A stretch of 64,000 nucleotides of DNA from Nonomuraea thailandensis (GTDB taxonomy: Bacteria > Actinomycetota > Actinomycetes > Streptosporangiales > Streptosporangiaceae): positions 11,925,501-11,989,500 of the forward strand of contig NZ_JAMZEB010000002.1 in the NCBI RefSeq assembly GCF_024172165.1. The letters run 5' to 3'. Made by a program: the position numbers and the translations under genes. Positions 37,892 to 46,494 of this stretch are shown piece by piece. How positions within the stretch are numbered: position 1 is the first letter of the stretch; every line of letters begins with the position of its first letter. The notes beneath the pieces are model-generated. The model searched no databases. It was not told where the DNA came from and was given only the letters and a program-made list of their open reading frames with translations.

Positions 37892-38323
37892 TCAGCCGGC
37901 CTGGGGCGAGAGCTGGGCGATCGGCTTCGACAGGTCGGCCAGCACCTCGGCGGCCACGTGCTCGCCGCCGACCGTGACCTCCACGTAGGCGGTGTCGGTC
38001 ACGGCCGTGAAGAGCGCGGGCCTGGCGGGATCGGGGAACCAGCCCACGCCGCCGATCTCCTGGAGCGTGTCGGTGGGCGCCATCCTGGCGGGCCGGGGCA
38101 CGCCGCAGCGCAGCGCGACGGCCCCCGAGCCCCAGACGGCCACGTACGGCGACTCGGGCGTGGACGTGCCGCGCTCGTCGCCGTCGAGGGTCCGCGGCAG
38201 CAGGGTAGCCAGCTTGTCGCAGGCCGCGACCGCCTCGCCCTCGGGGACGGGCGGTTCGACCTGTACGGTGCCGCCGCAACCGGCGAGTGCTAGGAGAACG
38301 AGCAGGACGGCGGCGGCACGCAT
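37892..38323 (-). CDS. DUF3515-family lipoprotein
   Basis: A 143-aa secreted lipoprotein: signal MRAAAVLLVLLALAGC with lipobox LALAGC, lipidated Cys16. The mature part carries one further Cys pair (AACDKL and ALRCGVP) that may form a disulfide, and the end is VAAEVLADLSKPIAQ. DUF3515 proteins are restricted to actinobacteria and sit between ddl and thiL; function is unknown. ATG 38323 has AAGG 11 bases upstream. It follows the AsnC-domain gene on the same strand with a 13-bp gap. Confidence 0.88.
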   Translation of the reverse strand: MRAAAVLLVLLALAGCGGTVQVEPPVPEGEAVAACDKLATLLPRTLDGDERGTSTPESPYVAVWGSGAVALRCGVPRPARMAPTDTLQEIGGVGWFPDPARPALFTAVTDTAYVEVTVGGEHVAAEVLADLSKPIAQLSPQAG

Positions 38324-38336
38324 GCGAGAACTACCT

Positions 38337-38570
38337 TCAGATATGGACGATCGGACACGTAAGCGTACGCGTGATCCCGTTCACCGCCTGAATCTGCGCG
38401 ACGACCAGCTTGCCCAGCTCATCGACGTTTCTCGCCTCCGCACGAACGATCACGTCGTAGGGCCCCGTCACGTCCTCCGCTTGAGTGACCCCCGGAATCC
38501 CGGAGATCTCGCGGGCCACGGCGGCGGCCTTGCCGACCTCGGTCTGGATAAGGATGTAGGCCTGCACCAT
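38337..38570 (-). CDS. Stand-alone Lrp/AsnC ligand-binding (RAM) domain protein
   Basis: A 77-aa protein comprising only the RAM effector domain of Lrp/AsnC regulators: VQAYILIQTEVGKAAAVAREI, GVTQAEDVTGPYDVIVRAEA, VNGITRTLTC. It lacks the DNA-binding helix-turn-helix. Such proteins form octamers or decamers that bind amino acids and may act by associating with full-length Lrp. ATG 38570 (GGGAGGA upstream). Divergent from thiL by ~50 bp. Confidence 0.92.
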   Translation of the reverse strand: MVQAYILIQTEVGKAAAVAREISGIPGVTQAEDVTGPYDVIVRAEARNVDELGKLVVAQIQAVNGITRTLTCPIVHI

Positions 38571-38617
38571 CACGTCCTCCCGGGCGATTGGATCACGCCG
38601 AACGCCCACCGTACCCT

Positions 38618-39586
38618 GTGTGCGTCAGGAGGTGCGTCATCACAGTCGGAGATCTCGGCGAATTCGGTGTGGTAAATCGTATTACCACCCGTCTGCCCCA
38701 AGGTGAGGCGGTAATGCTCGGTCCGGGGGACGACGCCGCCATCATCCGCGCACCCGACGGGCGCGTGGTCGTCTCCACCGACCTGCTGCTCGAAGGCCGG
38801 CACTTCCGCCGCGACTGGTCCACCGGCTACGACGTGGGCCGCAAGGCCGCCGCCCAGAACCTGGCCGACGTCGCCGCCATGGGCGCGACCCCGACCTCGC
38901 TCGTGGTCGGGCTCGGCCTGCCCGCCGACCTGCCGCTGAGCTGGCTCGACGCCCTGACCGACGGGTTCGCCGACGAGTGCGCGACGGTCGGCGCCAGCGT
39001 GGCCGGGGGTGACGTCACCCGGTGCGACCTGGTCGTCATCGGGGTGACCGCGATGGGCGACCTCGGGGGCAGGGCTCCCGTGCTGCGCTCGGGCGCCAGA
39101 CCCGGGCACGTGGTGGCGGTGGCGGGCCGGCTCGGGTACGCCGCCGCCGGATGGGCGCTGCTGGAGGCCGGGGTGCCCGTGGACGACGGCCCGTTGCTGG
39201 AGGCCGTGGCCGGGCACCGTGCGCCGTGCCCGCCGTACGCGATGGGGCCCGTGGCGGCCGAGCTGGGGGCGAGCGCGATGCTGGACGTCAGCGACGGGCT
39301 GCTGCAGGACCTCGGGCACGTCGCCGAGGCCAGCGGGGTGCGGGTGGAGCTGGATCCCGAGGCGTTCCCCGTGGCGGAGCCGGTGGCGGCGGCGGCCAAG
39401 GAGCTGGGGGCCGATCCGCTGGAGTGGGTGCTGGCGGGTGGTGAGGATCACGCTCTGGCGGCGGTGTTCCCTCCGGACGTACGGCTGCCGGCCGGATGGC
39501 ACGTGGTGGGCCGGGTGGCCGAGGGCGAGGGCGTGCTGGTGTACGGGCGAGAAATCGGACACCGTGGCTGGGATCACTTTGGGTGA
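38618..39586 (+). CDS. thiL: Thiamine-monophosphate kinase; start codon uncertain
   Basis: Phosphorylates TMP to thiamine diphosphate. Domain landmarks: VGDLGEFGVVNRIT, LGPGDDAAII (ATP/Mg site), STDLLLEGRHFRRDW, NLADVAAMGA, AGGDVTRCD, and DVSDGLLQDLGHVA, typical of the PurM-like fold. The only perfect ribosome site, AGGAGG (38627-38632), lies inside the GTG-initiated frame used here. It points with six-base spacing to an ATC codon at 38639, where related ThiL proteins begin (ITVGDLGEF). GTG 38618 is the nearest ordinary start; GTG 38672 would cut conserved residues. TACCCT (38612-38617) could be the -10 box, making 38639 the more natural start. Confidence 0.9.
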   Translation: MCVRRCVITVGDLGEFGVVNRITTRLPQGEAVMLGPGDDAAIIRAPDGRVVVSTDLLLEGRHFRRDWSTGYDVGRKAAAQNLADVAAMGATPTSLVVGLGLPADLPLSWLDALTDGFADECATVGASVAGGDVTRCDLVVIGVTAMGDLGGRAPVLRSGARPGHVVAVAGRLGYAAAGWALLEAGVPVDDGPLLEAVAGHRAPCPPYAMGPVAAELGASAMLDVSDGLLQDLGHVAEASGVRVELDPEAFPVAEPVAAAAKELGADPLEWVLAGGEDHALAAVFPPDVRLPAGWHVVGRVAEGEGVLVYGREIGHRGWDHFG

Positions 39587-39711
39587 TGATCTGTCCCGAT
39601 TTAAGTGATATTTTCCGTGTTTGGGGTATGACTAGTGGGATTGCTGTGACAACGGCGTAGCAAAGGTGTTATGAAGATTGGCGGCCACTGTAACCGGAAG
39701 AAAGGGCAGCC

Positions 39712-41718
39712 ATGGGCCGCCACGGCACAGGTGGATCCGACGACGGGGATGAACGGGGGGACAGCGCTTTTTGGGGTCCTGACGAGCAGGCCGAGCCGCC
39801 AGGCTGGCCATCGCTGCCGGACCGACCGGAGGTGACGGGGCAGTGGGCCCCCATGCCGCGGCGCACCGACGCGCCGCCGCCGCGTGGGCCGCAGCCGGAG
39901 CCGTTCGAGACCACCGGGGCCTTCGCGCTGCCCAACGACCTCGCCGGCGGCTTCCCCCCTGCCAACGACCCAGCACCCGGCTTCCCGCCCAACAGAGGGC
40001 CCATGGAGGACGAGGTCGGCCCGCTGGAGACGACGGGCGCCTTCGCCCGGCCGCCCGAGTGGGACCAGCCCCCCGGTCACGGCGGCTTCTCCGGCCCCTC
40101 CACCGGCGACTTCCCCGCGGCTGCGAACGGGCCCGGCGAGCCCGCCTTCCACGGCCCCGACCAGCCGGCCGCCTTCGGCGCTCCGGGCGCGCAGGGCTCC
40201 GGTCCCTTCGACCGGCCGAGCCCGCTCGACGCCGCCGCCGAGCGCACCAGCTTCTTCGACGTGCCGGCTGAGCGCACGTCGTTCTTCGACGGACCCGCCG
40301 ACCGCATGGGCGCGCCCGGCGGGCCGCCGCCTGGACGTCCTGGGCCGTTCGACGGACCGCCTCCTGGGCATCCTGGGCCCGGCGACGGACCTGGCCCCTT
40401 CGGCCGGCCTGAAGACGGTGCCGGCCCCTTCGGCCGGCCTGCTGACGGGCCCGGGTCCTTCGGCGGCGGGACGGGTCCCTTCGGCCGGCCCGGAGATGGG
40501 CCTGGACCGTTCGGCCGGCCCGGCGACGGGTCGGGCCCATTCAGCCGGACCGGTGCCGATTCCGGTCCGTTCGACGGGCCTGGGGCGTTCGACGGGGACG
40601 CCGGTCGCCGTGACTCCTTCGACGATTCCGAGCGCACCGCCAGGTTCGACTCGCCTTCCGGCCCCAACGGTGTCTACGGCGCCCCGCCCGAGCCGGGCGA
40701 CGTCAAGGTGGCCGGTGAGCCGACCGCCGCGCTGGCCCCGGCCTGGGCGAGCGCCGAGACCGGCTTCCTCGGCTCCGGCTGGTCCAACGACTCCGACGCG
40801 CCGGACGACGAGCCCCGTGGCCGCCGTGGCCGCCGCAAGTCGGGGCGCGGCGGCGGTGGCGGCGACGACGTGCTGGCCGCCCCCTCGGGCGCCGGCAAGG
40901 GCAGGGTGGCCCTGCTGTCCGTGGCCGCCGTGGCGGTCGTGCTCGGCGGGACCGTGGCGGGCGTCAAGTTCATGAGCTCGTCGGGTGACCCGGCCAAGTG
41001 CGAGGGCACGACGTGCGCGGCCGTGCAGGTCACCAGCAGCGGTCCCGGCCCGTCGGTGTCCGAGCCCGCGGAGGAGGAGTCCGAGGCGCCGTCCGAGGAC
41101 GAGCCCGTGGAGGACGCCGCCGAGGACAGCGAGCCCGCGCAGACGCCGACGCCCACCGCCTCCTCCAACGTCCGCACGCCGCCCCGCACGACCGCCTCAC
41201 CCACGCCCACGCCGAGCAAGAGCAAGACGAAGAGGCCGGCGGACCCCGTGGACGAGGAGACCGAGGACCCGCCGGTCGAGGAGAGCGCGTCGGAGACCCC
41301 GAGCGAGGAGGTCTCGACGCTGGACGACTCCCATACCGACACGGGAGCGGGCTCGCCCACCGGCGGCACCCCCGCGCCCACCTCCACGGGCACGGTGGGC
41401 TCGTCGGGCAGTGGCGCGGGCAGCTCGGTCAACGTCAGGCAGACGATCAAGCAGCGCATCACCACCTACTCGGCCAACCTGACGCTCTCCAACACCTCGC
41501 CCCAGACGCTCCAGAACCCGACGGTCTCCGTCCCGGTGGACGGCCGGGTCACGGACGTGGACGGGGCCGAATGGACCCAGGACGGCGACCTGCTGATCCT
41601 GGACCTGACGGCGACGATCGCGGCCGGGGCCTCGGTGGAGGTCACGTTCACGGCCACGGGCAGGGGCTCGGAGGCGCAGAACTGCGGCCTGGTCGCGGGG
41701 GACTGCGTCGTCACCTGA
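39712..41718 (+). CDS. Repetitive membrane protein with CBM2-like C-terminus
   Basis: A 668-aa protein of unusual layout. Residues 1-~330 are cytosolic and low complexity, rich in Gly-Pro-Phe with repeated ETTGAFA, ERTSFFD and GPFGRPGDG units. A basic patch RGRRGRRKSGRGGGG is followed by one transmembrane helix (VALLSVAAVAVVLGGTVAGV, about 402-421). Outside is a ~150-residue Pro/Thr/Ser/Glu-rich stalk and a final ~95-residue beta domain (TIKQRITTYSANLTLSN, TQ-like strands, CGLVAGDC). This domain resembles family-2 carbohydrate-binding modules but lacks most surface Trp. Function unknown; a wall- or polymer-binding sensor is possible. The N-terminal repeats resemble phase-separating or kinase-substrate linkers. 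Confidence 0.75.
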   Translation: MGRHGTGGSDDGDERGDSAFWGPDEQAEPPGWPSLPDRPEVTGQWAPMPRRTDAPPPRGPQPEPFETTGAFALPNDLAGGFPPANDPAPGFPPNRGPMEDEVGPLETTGAFARPPEWDQPPGHGGFSGPSTGDFPAAANGPGEPAFHGPDQPAAFGAPGAQGSGPFDRPSPLDAAAERTSFFDVPAERTSFFDGPADRMGAPGGPPPGRPGPFDGPPPGHPGPGDGPGPFGRPEDGAGPFGRPADGPGSFGGGTGPFGRPGDGPGPFGRPGDGSGPFSRTGADSGPFDGPGAFDGDAGRRDSFDDSERTARFDSPSGPNGVYGAPPEPGDVKVAGEPTAALAPAWASAETGFLGSGWSNDSDAPDDEPRGRRGRRKSGRGGGGGDDVLAAPSGAGKGRVALLSVAAVAVVLGGTVAGVKFMSSSGDPAKCEGTTCAAVQVTSSGPGPSVSEPAEEESEAPSEDEPVEDAAEDSEPAQTPTPTASSNVRTPPRTTASPTPTPSKSKTKRPADPVDEETEDPPVEESASETPSEEVSTLDDSHTDTGAGSPTGGTPAPTSTGTVGSSGSGAGSSVNVRQTIKQRITTYSANLTLSNTSPQTLQNPTVSVPVDGRVTDVDGAEWTQDGDLLILDLTATIAAGASVEVTFTATGRGSEAQNCGLVAGDCVVT

Positions 41719-41794
41719 GCCGCGCCCGCACGACCGCACGACCGCACGAGGGGCGAGACCGGCTACGGCCTCGCCCCGGCGTGAGGACCCCAAC

Positions 41795-41855
41795 GGGCCG
41801 CAGAAGGCCGTCAGCGGGTGCAGGAGGCCGTCAGCATCCGGGGCGGCCCTTTTTT
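41795..41855 (+). terminator. Terminator of the repetitive membrane protein gene
   Basis: GGGCCGC (41795-41801) pairs with GCGGCCC (41843-41849), followed by six T. The 41-base loop contains the direct repeat AGGCCGTCAGC twice, 20 bases apart (41805 and 41825). A second 8-bp hairpin (GGGGCGAG 41750-41757 with 41770-41777) precedes it. Confidence 0.7.
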
Positions 41856-41939
41856 GTGCGGTCAGCTGCCGCTCGCGTGGCAGACCCCTTCGGGGCGCGC
41901 GCCGACCCACTGGGGGCGTGGCGGCGGGCGGGCCGGAAG

Positions 41940-41957
41940 CGCTCGCACGTGCGAGCG
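41940..41957. promoter_or_regulatory. 18-bp perfect palindrome
   Basis: CGCTCGCACGTGCGAGCG is its own reverse complement. It lies between terminators of two convergent genes, an unexpected place for an operator. It could be a protein-binding site or a recombination/structure element; no role can be assigned. Confidence 0.5.
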
Positions 41958-41980
41958 GCCGTGCGCGCCCCAGGGCATGA

Positions 41981-42021
41981 CGAAGGCCCGCTGCTCCCTC
42001 ACCGGGAGAAGCGGGCCTTCG
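41981..42021 (-). terminator. rpmB terminator
   Basis: A 12-bp perfect outer stem CGAAGGCCCGCT (41981-41992) with 42010-42021, and an inner CTCCC/GGGAG stem. It begins 13 bases after the rpmB stop on the minus strand. No U run follows. Confidence 0.7.
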
Positions 42022-42033
42022 TGGAAGTATGAA

Positions 42034-42219
42034 CTAGCGGGTGACCTTGCCCGCCTTGATGCACGACGTGCACACGTTCAGCTTCTTCGGCGTGCCGCCC
42101 ACGACCGCGCGGACCGTCTGGATGTTGGGGTTCCAACGACGGCGGGTGCGGCGGTGCGAGTGGGACACGTTGTTGCCGAAGGTCGGCCCCTTGCGGCAGA
42201 CATCGCAGACGGAAGCCAC
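42034..42219 (-). CDS. rpmB: Ribosomal protein bL28, zinc-type
   Basis: A 61-aa large-subunit protein. It carries two Cys pairs (CDVCRKG and CTSCIKAG), i.e. the zinc-binding C+ form, and SHSHRRTRRRWNPNIQTVRA, the rRNA-binding core. Start GTG 42219 with TAAGGAGC eight bases upstream. Actinomycetes often have paralogues without cysteines that replace the C+ form in zinc starvation; only this one is present here. Divergent from the DAK/YloV gene. Confidence 0.95.
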   Translation of the reverse strand: MASVCDVCRKGPTFGNNVSHSHRRTRRRWNPNIQTVRAVVGGTPKKLNVCTSCIKAGKVTR

Positions 42220-42418
42220 GGTATCGCTCCTTAAAACAGTCGATGTAGCCCTGTCCGCTGATGCTTTCCGGGCGGAGGGCATGCCGGGACAACCGGCCAG
42301 CCAGACGAGAATATCTGATCCACGCCGATGGACGCGAACCAGAGCATCTGGACCGGGTCCCGAGCGGCGATATTCTCCACGCACAACGGTAGCGCATCCT
42401 GGCCGGGCGGGAGGTCGT

Positions 42419-43963
42419 ATGAAGATCCTCGAACCGCCCGCCGTGCGTCGCTGGGCCCGCCGGGCCGCCGACGCGCTCGGCCAGGCCAGGACGGAGATCG
42501 ACGCGCTCAACGTGTTCCCCGTGGCCGACGGCGACACCGGCACGAACCTGCACCTGACCATGCTGTCCGCCGCCGAGGCCGTCGAGTCGCTGCCCGACGA
42601 CGTGGACGTGGCCGTGGTGTGGCAGACGCTCTCGTACGGGGCGCTGGTGGGGGCGCGCGGCAACTCGGGGGTGATCGTCAGCCAGGCGCTGCGCGGCCTC
42701 GCCGAGGTGCTCAAGGACGGCCCCGACCTGCGCGCCGGGCTGCTCAGGGCGGCCGTGCTCGCCAGGGAGGCCGTGGCCAGGCCCGTCGAGGGCACGGTGC
42801 TGAGCGTGCTGGAGTCGGCGGCGCGGGCCGTACAGGACGTGGAGGGGGATCTGCGCGAGGTGGCCAGGCAGGCGGCCGGGGAGGCGCGGGCGGCCCTGCG
42901 CCGCACGCCCGGCCAGCTGGAGGTGCTGGCCCGCAGCGGCGTCGTGGACGCGGGCGGCGCGGGGGCGGCGATCGTGCTGGAGACCCTCGCCGAGGTGATC
43001 AGCGGCTCCTCCGCCGGCCACTACGACGTGCCCGCGCCCACCTCCAGGGTGTCGCCGATGACGGAGGTGGGGGCGGGGTACGAGGTGATGTACCTGCTGG
43101 AGGCCGACGACGGGGCGGTGGCGTGGCTGCGCGGGGAGCTCGACGCCATGGGCGACTCGCTGGTCGTGGTCGGCGGCGACGGGCTGTGGAACGTCCACGT
43201 GCACGTCCCCGAGGCCGGGCCCGCCGTCGAGGCCGGGATCCGCGCGGGCAGGCCGCACCGGATCCGGATCACGTACCTGGCCGAGCGCGTCCACCGCGGC
43301 AGCGCGGGGCGCGGCGTCGTGGCGGTCGCGGCGGGCGACGGGATCGCGGCGCTGTTCGAGGAGTGCGGCGCGGTCGTGGTGCGGCGCGCGCCGGGCACCC
43401 GGCCGGCGCTCCCCGCGATGCTGGCCGCGATCAGGGAGGCGGGCAGCGAGGTCGCCGTCCTGCCGAACGACGACGGCGTGCGCGCCGTCGCCGCCGCGGC
43501 GGCGGAGATCGCCCGCGAGGACGGGGTGACGGTCAGCGTGCTGCCCACGAAGGCGACCGTGCAGGGGCTGGCGGCGCTGGCCGTGCACGACCCGCTGCGC
43601 CGCTTCGACGACGACGTGGTGGCCATGACCGACGCGGCGGGGCACACCCGGTACGGGCATGTGACGGTGGCGGACAGGGAGGCGTTCACCAGCGCCGGGG
43701 TGTGCCGGCCCGGCGACGTGCTCGGCCTGATCGACGGGGACGTGGCGGTGATCGGCGGCTCGGTCGCCGGCGTGTCCGCCGTCGTCGTGGACCGGATGCT
43801 GGCGGGCGGCGGCGAGCTGGTCACGCTGGTCACGGGCGCGCCGGCGCCGGCGGGGCTGGCGGGCGGGCTGGAGGAGCACCTGCGGCGCACGCGGCCGGAC
43901 GTGGACCTGGTCGTGTACGACGGCGAGCAGGGCGGCTACCCGCTCCTGATCGGCGTGGAGTGA
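42419..43963 (+). CDS. DAK2-domain protein, YloV/FakA family
   Basis: A 514-aa protein with an N-terminal dihydroxyacetone-kinase L (DAK2) domain, about residues 1-195: NVFPVADGDTGTNLHLTM (ATP/Mg Asp residues), GARGNSGVIVSQALRGL, SGVVDAGGAGAAIVLETL. A FakA-type middle and a DegV-like-contacting C-terminal part follow. FakA phosphorylates fatty acids bound to FakB for phospholipid synthesis in Firmicutes; the actinomycete version next to recG is conserved but not proven. ATG 42419 has GGGAGG four bases ahead. 67 bp before recG; probable operon. Confidence 0.88.
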   Translation: MKILEPPAVRRWARRAADALGQARTEIDALNVFPVADGDTGTNLHLTMLSAAEAVESLPDDVDVAVVWQTLSYGALVGARGNSGVIVSQALRGLAEVLKDGPDLRAGLLRAAVLAREAVARPVEGTVLSVLESAARAVQDVEGDLREVARQAAGEARAALRRTPGQLEVLARSGVVDAGGAGAAIVLETLAEVISGSSAGHYDVPAPTSRVSPMTEVGAGYEVMYLLEADDGAVAWLRGELDAMGDSLVVVGGDGLWNVHVHVPEAGPAVEAGIRAGRPHRIRITYLAERVHRGSAGRGVVAVAAGDGIAALFEECGAVVVRRAPGTRPALPAMLAAIREAGSEVAVLPNDDGVRAVAAAAAEIAREDGVTVSVLPTKATVQGLAALAVHDPLRRFDDDVVAMTDAAGHTRYGHVTVADREAFTSAGVCRPGDVLGLIDGDVAVIGGSVAGVSAVVVDRMLAGGGELVTLVTGAPAPAGLAGGLEEHLRRTRPDVDLVVYDGEQGGYPLLIGVE

Positions 43964-44030
43964 CCCCGGACTCCCCGGGAAAGGCGTCATCGGGGATTCC
44001 TGTCGGCCGCAGGCGGTAGAACTTATTGCC

Positions 44031-46208
44031 GTGAGCCGTTTCGACGAGCCTCTGACGAAGGCGCTCGACCCGAAGACCGCCAAGCTGCTGCACAGCGTGC
44101 TCGGCCTGGAGACGGTCGGCGACCTGCTGCGCCACTACCCGCGACGCTACGCCGAGCGCGGCGAGCTGACCTCGCTGGACGCGCTGGAGGTCGACGAGCA
44201 CGTCACCGTGGTCGGCGAGGTGACCAGGCTCATGCGCAAGCCCATGCGCAACCGCGGCGGCACCTGGCTGGAGGTCGAGGTCGTCGACGGCAGCGGCAGC
44301 AAGATCTACCTGTCGTTCTTCGGCAAGGGCTCCCACGTGGCCGAGTCGCGGCTCAAGCCGGGGCGGCGCGGGATGTTCGCCGGCAAGGTGGGGCTGTTCG
44401 GAGCCCGCGCGACTCCGCGCTGGCAGCTCACGCACCCCGAGTTCGAGCTGTTCGAGGAGAGCGAGGCGAGCGCGGAGGAGTTCGCGGCGGCGCCCGTGCC
44501 CATCTACCCGGCCGGCAAGGACCTGACGCCGTGGGCGATCAGGCGCGCCATCGGCATGGTGCTCGACACGCTCGGACCCCTCGACGACCCGCTGCCCGCG
44601 AGCCTGCGGGCCCGCCACAAGCTGCAGGACCTCGGGGAGGCGCTGGTGGCCATCCACCGGCCGAAGGACATCGCGGAGGTGGGGCGGGCGCGCAACAGGC
44701 TGAAGTTCGACGAGGCGTTCGTGCTGCAGGCCGTGCTGCTGCAGCGGCGCCAGGCCGCCGCCGCCTGGCCCGCCAGGCCCAGGCCGCGGCGCGCCGACGG
44801 GATGCTGGCCGACTTCGACGCGCGGCTGCCGTTCTCGCTGACCGAGGGGCAGGCGCAGGTCGGCGAGGAGATCGCCGACGACCTGGCGCGCGAGCACCCC
44901 ATGCACCGGCTGCTGCAGGGCGAGGTCGGCGCGGGCAAGACGGTCGTGGCGCTGCGGGCGATGCTCCAGGTCGTGGACGCCGGCGGCCAGGCGGCGCTGC
45001 TGGCCCCCACGGAGGTGCTGGCCCAGCAGCACCACCGCTCGATCACGAACATGCTGGGCGACCTGGCGCAGGGCGGCATGTTCGGCGGCACGGCGGTCAC
45101 GCTGCTGACCGGCTCGATGGGCGCCGCCGCCCGCCGCTCGGCCCTGCTCGACGCGGCCTCGGGCACGGCGGGCATCGTCGTCGGCACGCACGCGCTGCTG
45201 CAGGAGCACGTGCAGTTCGCCGACCTGGGGCTGGTCGTGGTGGACGAGCAGCACCGGTTCGGGGTGGAGCAGCGTGACGCGCTGCGCGAGAAGGGGGGCG
45301 GCGGGCGGCCGCACGTGCTGGTCATGACCGCGACCCCGATCCCGCGCACGGTCGCCATGACCGTCTTCGGCGACCTGGAGGTCTCCACGCTCTCCCAGCT
45401 CCCGTCGGGCCGCGCGCCCATCACCAGCCACGTCGTCCCGGCCGCCGAGAAGCCCCACTACCTGGAGCGCACCTGGCAGCGGGTCAGGGAGGAGGTGGCG
45501 CTGGGGCGGCAGGCGTACATCGTGTGCCCCCGCATCGGCGACCTGGAGGGCGACGAGGGCGACCTGGCGGGCGCGGCCTCCGACGACGAGCGCCGCCCGC
45601 CGCTGGCCGTCCTCGACGTGGCCGAGCTGCTCACCGAGGGCCCCTTCCACGACCTGCGCGTCGGCACCCTGCACGGCAAGCTCCCGCCCGAGGAGAAGGA
45701 CGCGATCATGCGCGCGTTCACCCGCGGCGAGCTCGACGTCCTGGTGGCCACGACGGTCATCGAGGTCGGCGTCGACGTGCCCAACTCCTCCGTCATGATC
45801 ATCATGGACGCCGACCGCTTCGGCGTCTCCCAGCTCCACCAGCTCCGCGGCCGCGTCGGCCGGGGCGGCCTGCCCGGCCTGTGCCTCCTGGTCTCCGACT
45901 TTCCCGAGGGCACTCCCGCGCGGGCTCGCCTGGACGCGGTGGCGGCCACCCTGGACGGCTTCGAGCTGTCGCGGGTCGACCTGGAGCAGCGGCGGGAGGG
46001 CGACGTGCTGGGGGCCGCGCAGTCGGGCAAGCGGTCGTCGCTGAAGCTGCTGCAACTGCTGCGTGACGAGGACGTGATCGCCACGGCCAGGGACGAGGCC
46101 GCCGCCCTGCTGGACGCGGACCCCGACCTCGCGCGGCACGAGGGGCTGCGGGCGGAGATCGACCGGCTGCTGGCGGACGAGCGGGCGGAGTACCTGGAGA
46201 AGACCTGA
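44031..46208 (+). CDS. recG: ATP-dependent DNA helicase RecG
   Basis: Branch-migration helicase that rewinds stalled forks and processes recombination intermediates. 725 aa: N-terminal wedge/OB domain (about 55-150, TVVGEVTRLMRKPMRN), Walker A GEVGAGKTVVALRAM near 299, DEQHRFG (motif II) near 405, TATPIPRTVAM (motif III), and the C-terminal helicase motifs ATTVIEVGVDVPNSS and QLHQLRGRVGRGG. GTG 44031. A GC hairpin (46,268-46,297) lies downstream. Confidence 0.96.
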   Translation: MSRFDEPLTKALDPKTAKLLHSVLGLETVGDLLRHYPRRYAERGELTSLDALEVDEHVTVVGEVTRLMRKPMRNRGGTWLEVEVVDGSGSKIYLSFFGKGSHVAESRLKPGRRGMFAGKVGLFGARATPRWQLTHPEFELFEESEASAEEFAAAPVPIYPAGKDLTPWAIRRAIGMVLDTLGPLDDPLPASLRARHKLQDLGEALVAIHRPKDIAEVGRARNRLKFDEAFVLQAVLLQRRQAAAAWPARPRPRRADGMLADFDARLPFSLTEGQAQVGEEIADDLAREHPMHRLLQGEVGAGKTVVALRAMLQVVDAGGQAALLAPTEVLAQQHHRSITNMLGDLAQGGMFGGTAVTLLTGSMGAAARRSALLDAASGTAGIVVGTHALLQEHVQFADLGLVVVDEQHRFGVEQRDALREKGGGGRPHVLVMTATPIPRTVAMTVFGDLEVSTLSQLPSGRAPITSHVVPAAEKPHYLERTWQRVREEVALGRQAYIVCPRIGDLEGDEGDLAGAASDDERRPPLAVLDVAELLTEGPFHDLRVGTLHGKLPPEEKDAIMRAFTRGELDVLVATTVIEVGVDVPNSSVMIIMDADRFGVSQLHQLRGRVGRGGLPGLCLLVSDFPEGTPARARLDAVAATLDGFELSRVDLEQRREGDVLGAAQSGKRSSLKLLQLLRDEDVIATARDEAAALLDADPDLARHEGLRAEIDRLLADERAEYLEKT

Positions 46209-46267
46209 GAGCCTGCGGCTCCGGCCGCGTGCCTGGGAAGGACCTGCGATCCTGCGAACCCAGCCGC

Positions 46268-46297
46268 GGGGACGGCCTCCCCCCGAATGCCGTCCCC
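46268..46297 (+). terminator. Hairpin after recG
   Basis: GGGGACGGC (46268-46276) pairs with GCCGTCCCC (46289-46297), 60 bases past recG; no U tract. The remaining ~200 bp to rsmD show only a weak promoter candidate, TTGACC at 46,470 with poor -10. Confidence 0.45.
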
Positions 46298-46494
46298 GGC
46301 TGGGCCCACCCTCGGGTCAGGTGCCGAGGGAACCGGCGTGCGGAAGGGCTCACGATCACGCCGGTCGGCCTTCACGTGGGTCACCTTGAAGGCCGCAGTC
46401 ATCATCTTGCGGGCCGGGCACCCCGATGCCAATCACCCTTGCGCAGTCGAGGCAGACACTTGTCCACTCTTGACCTGCGTGAACATGCGGAACA

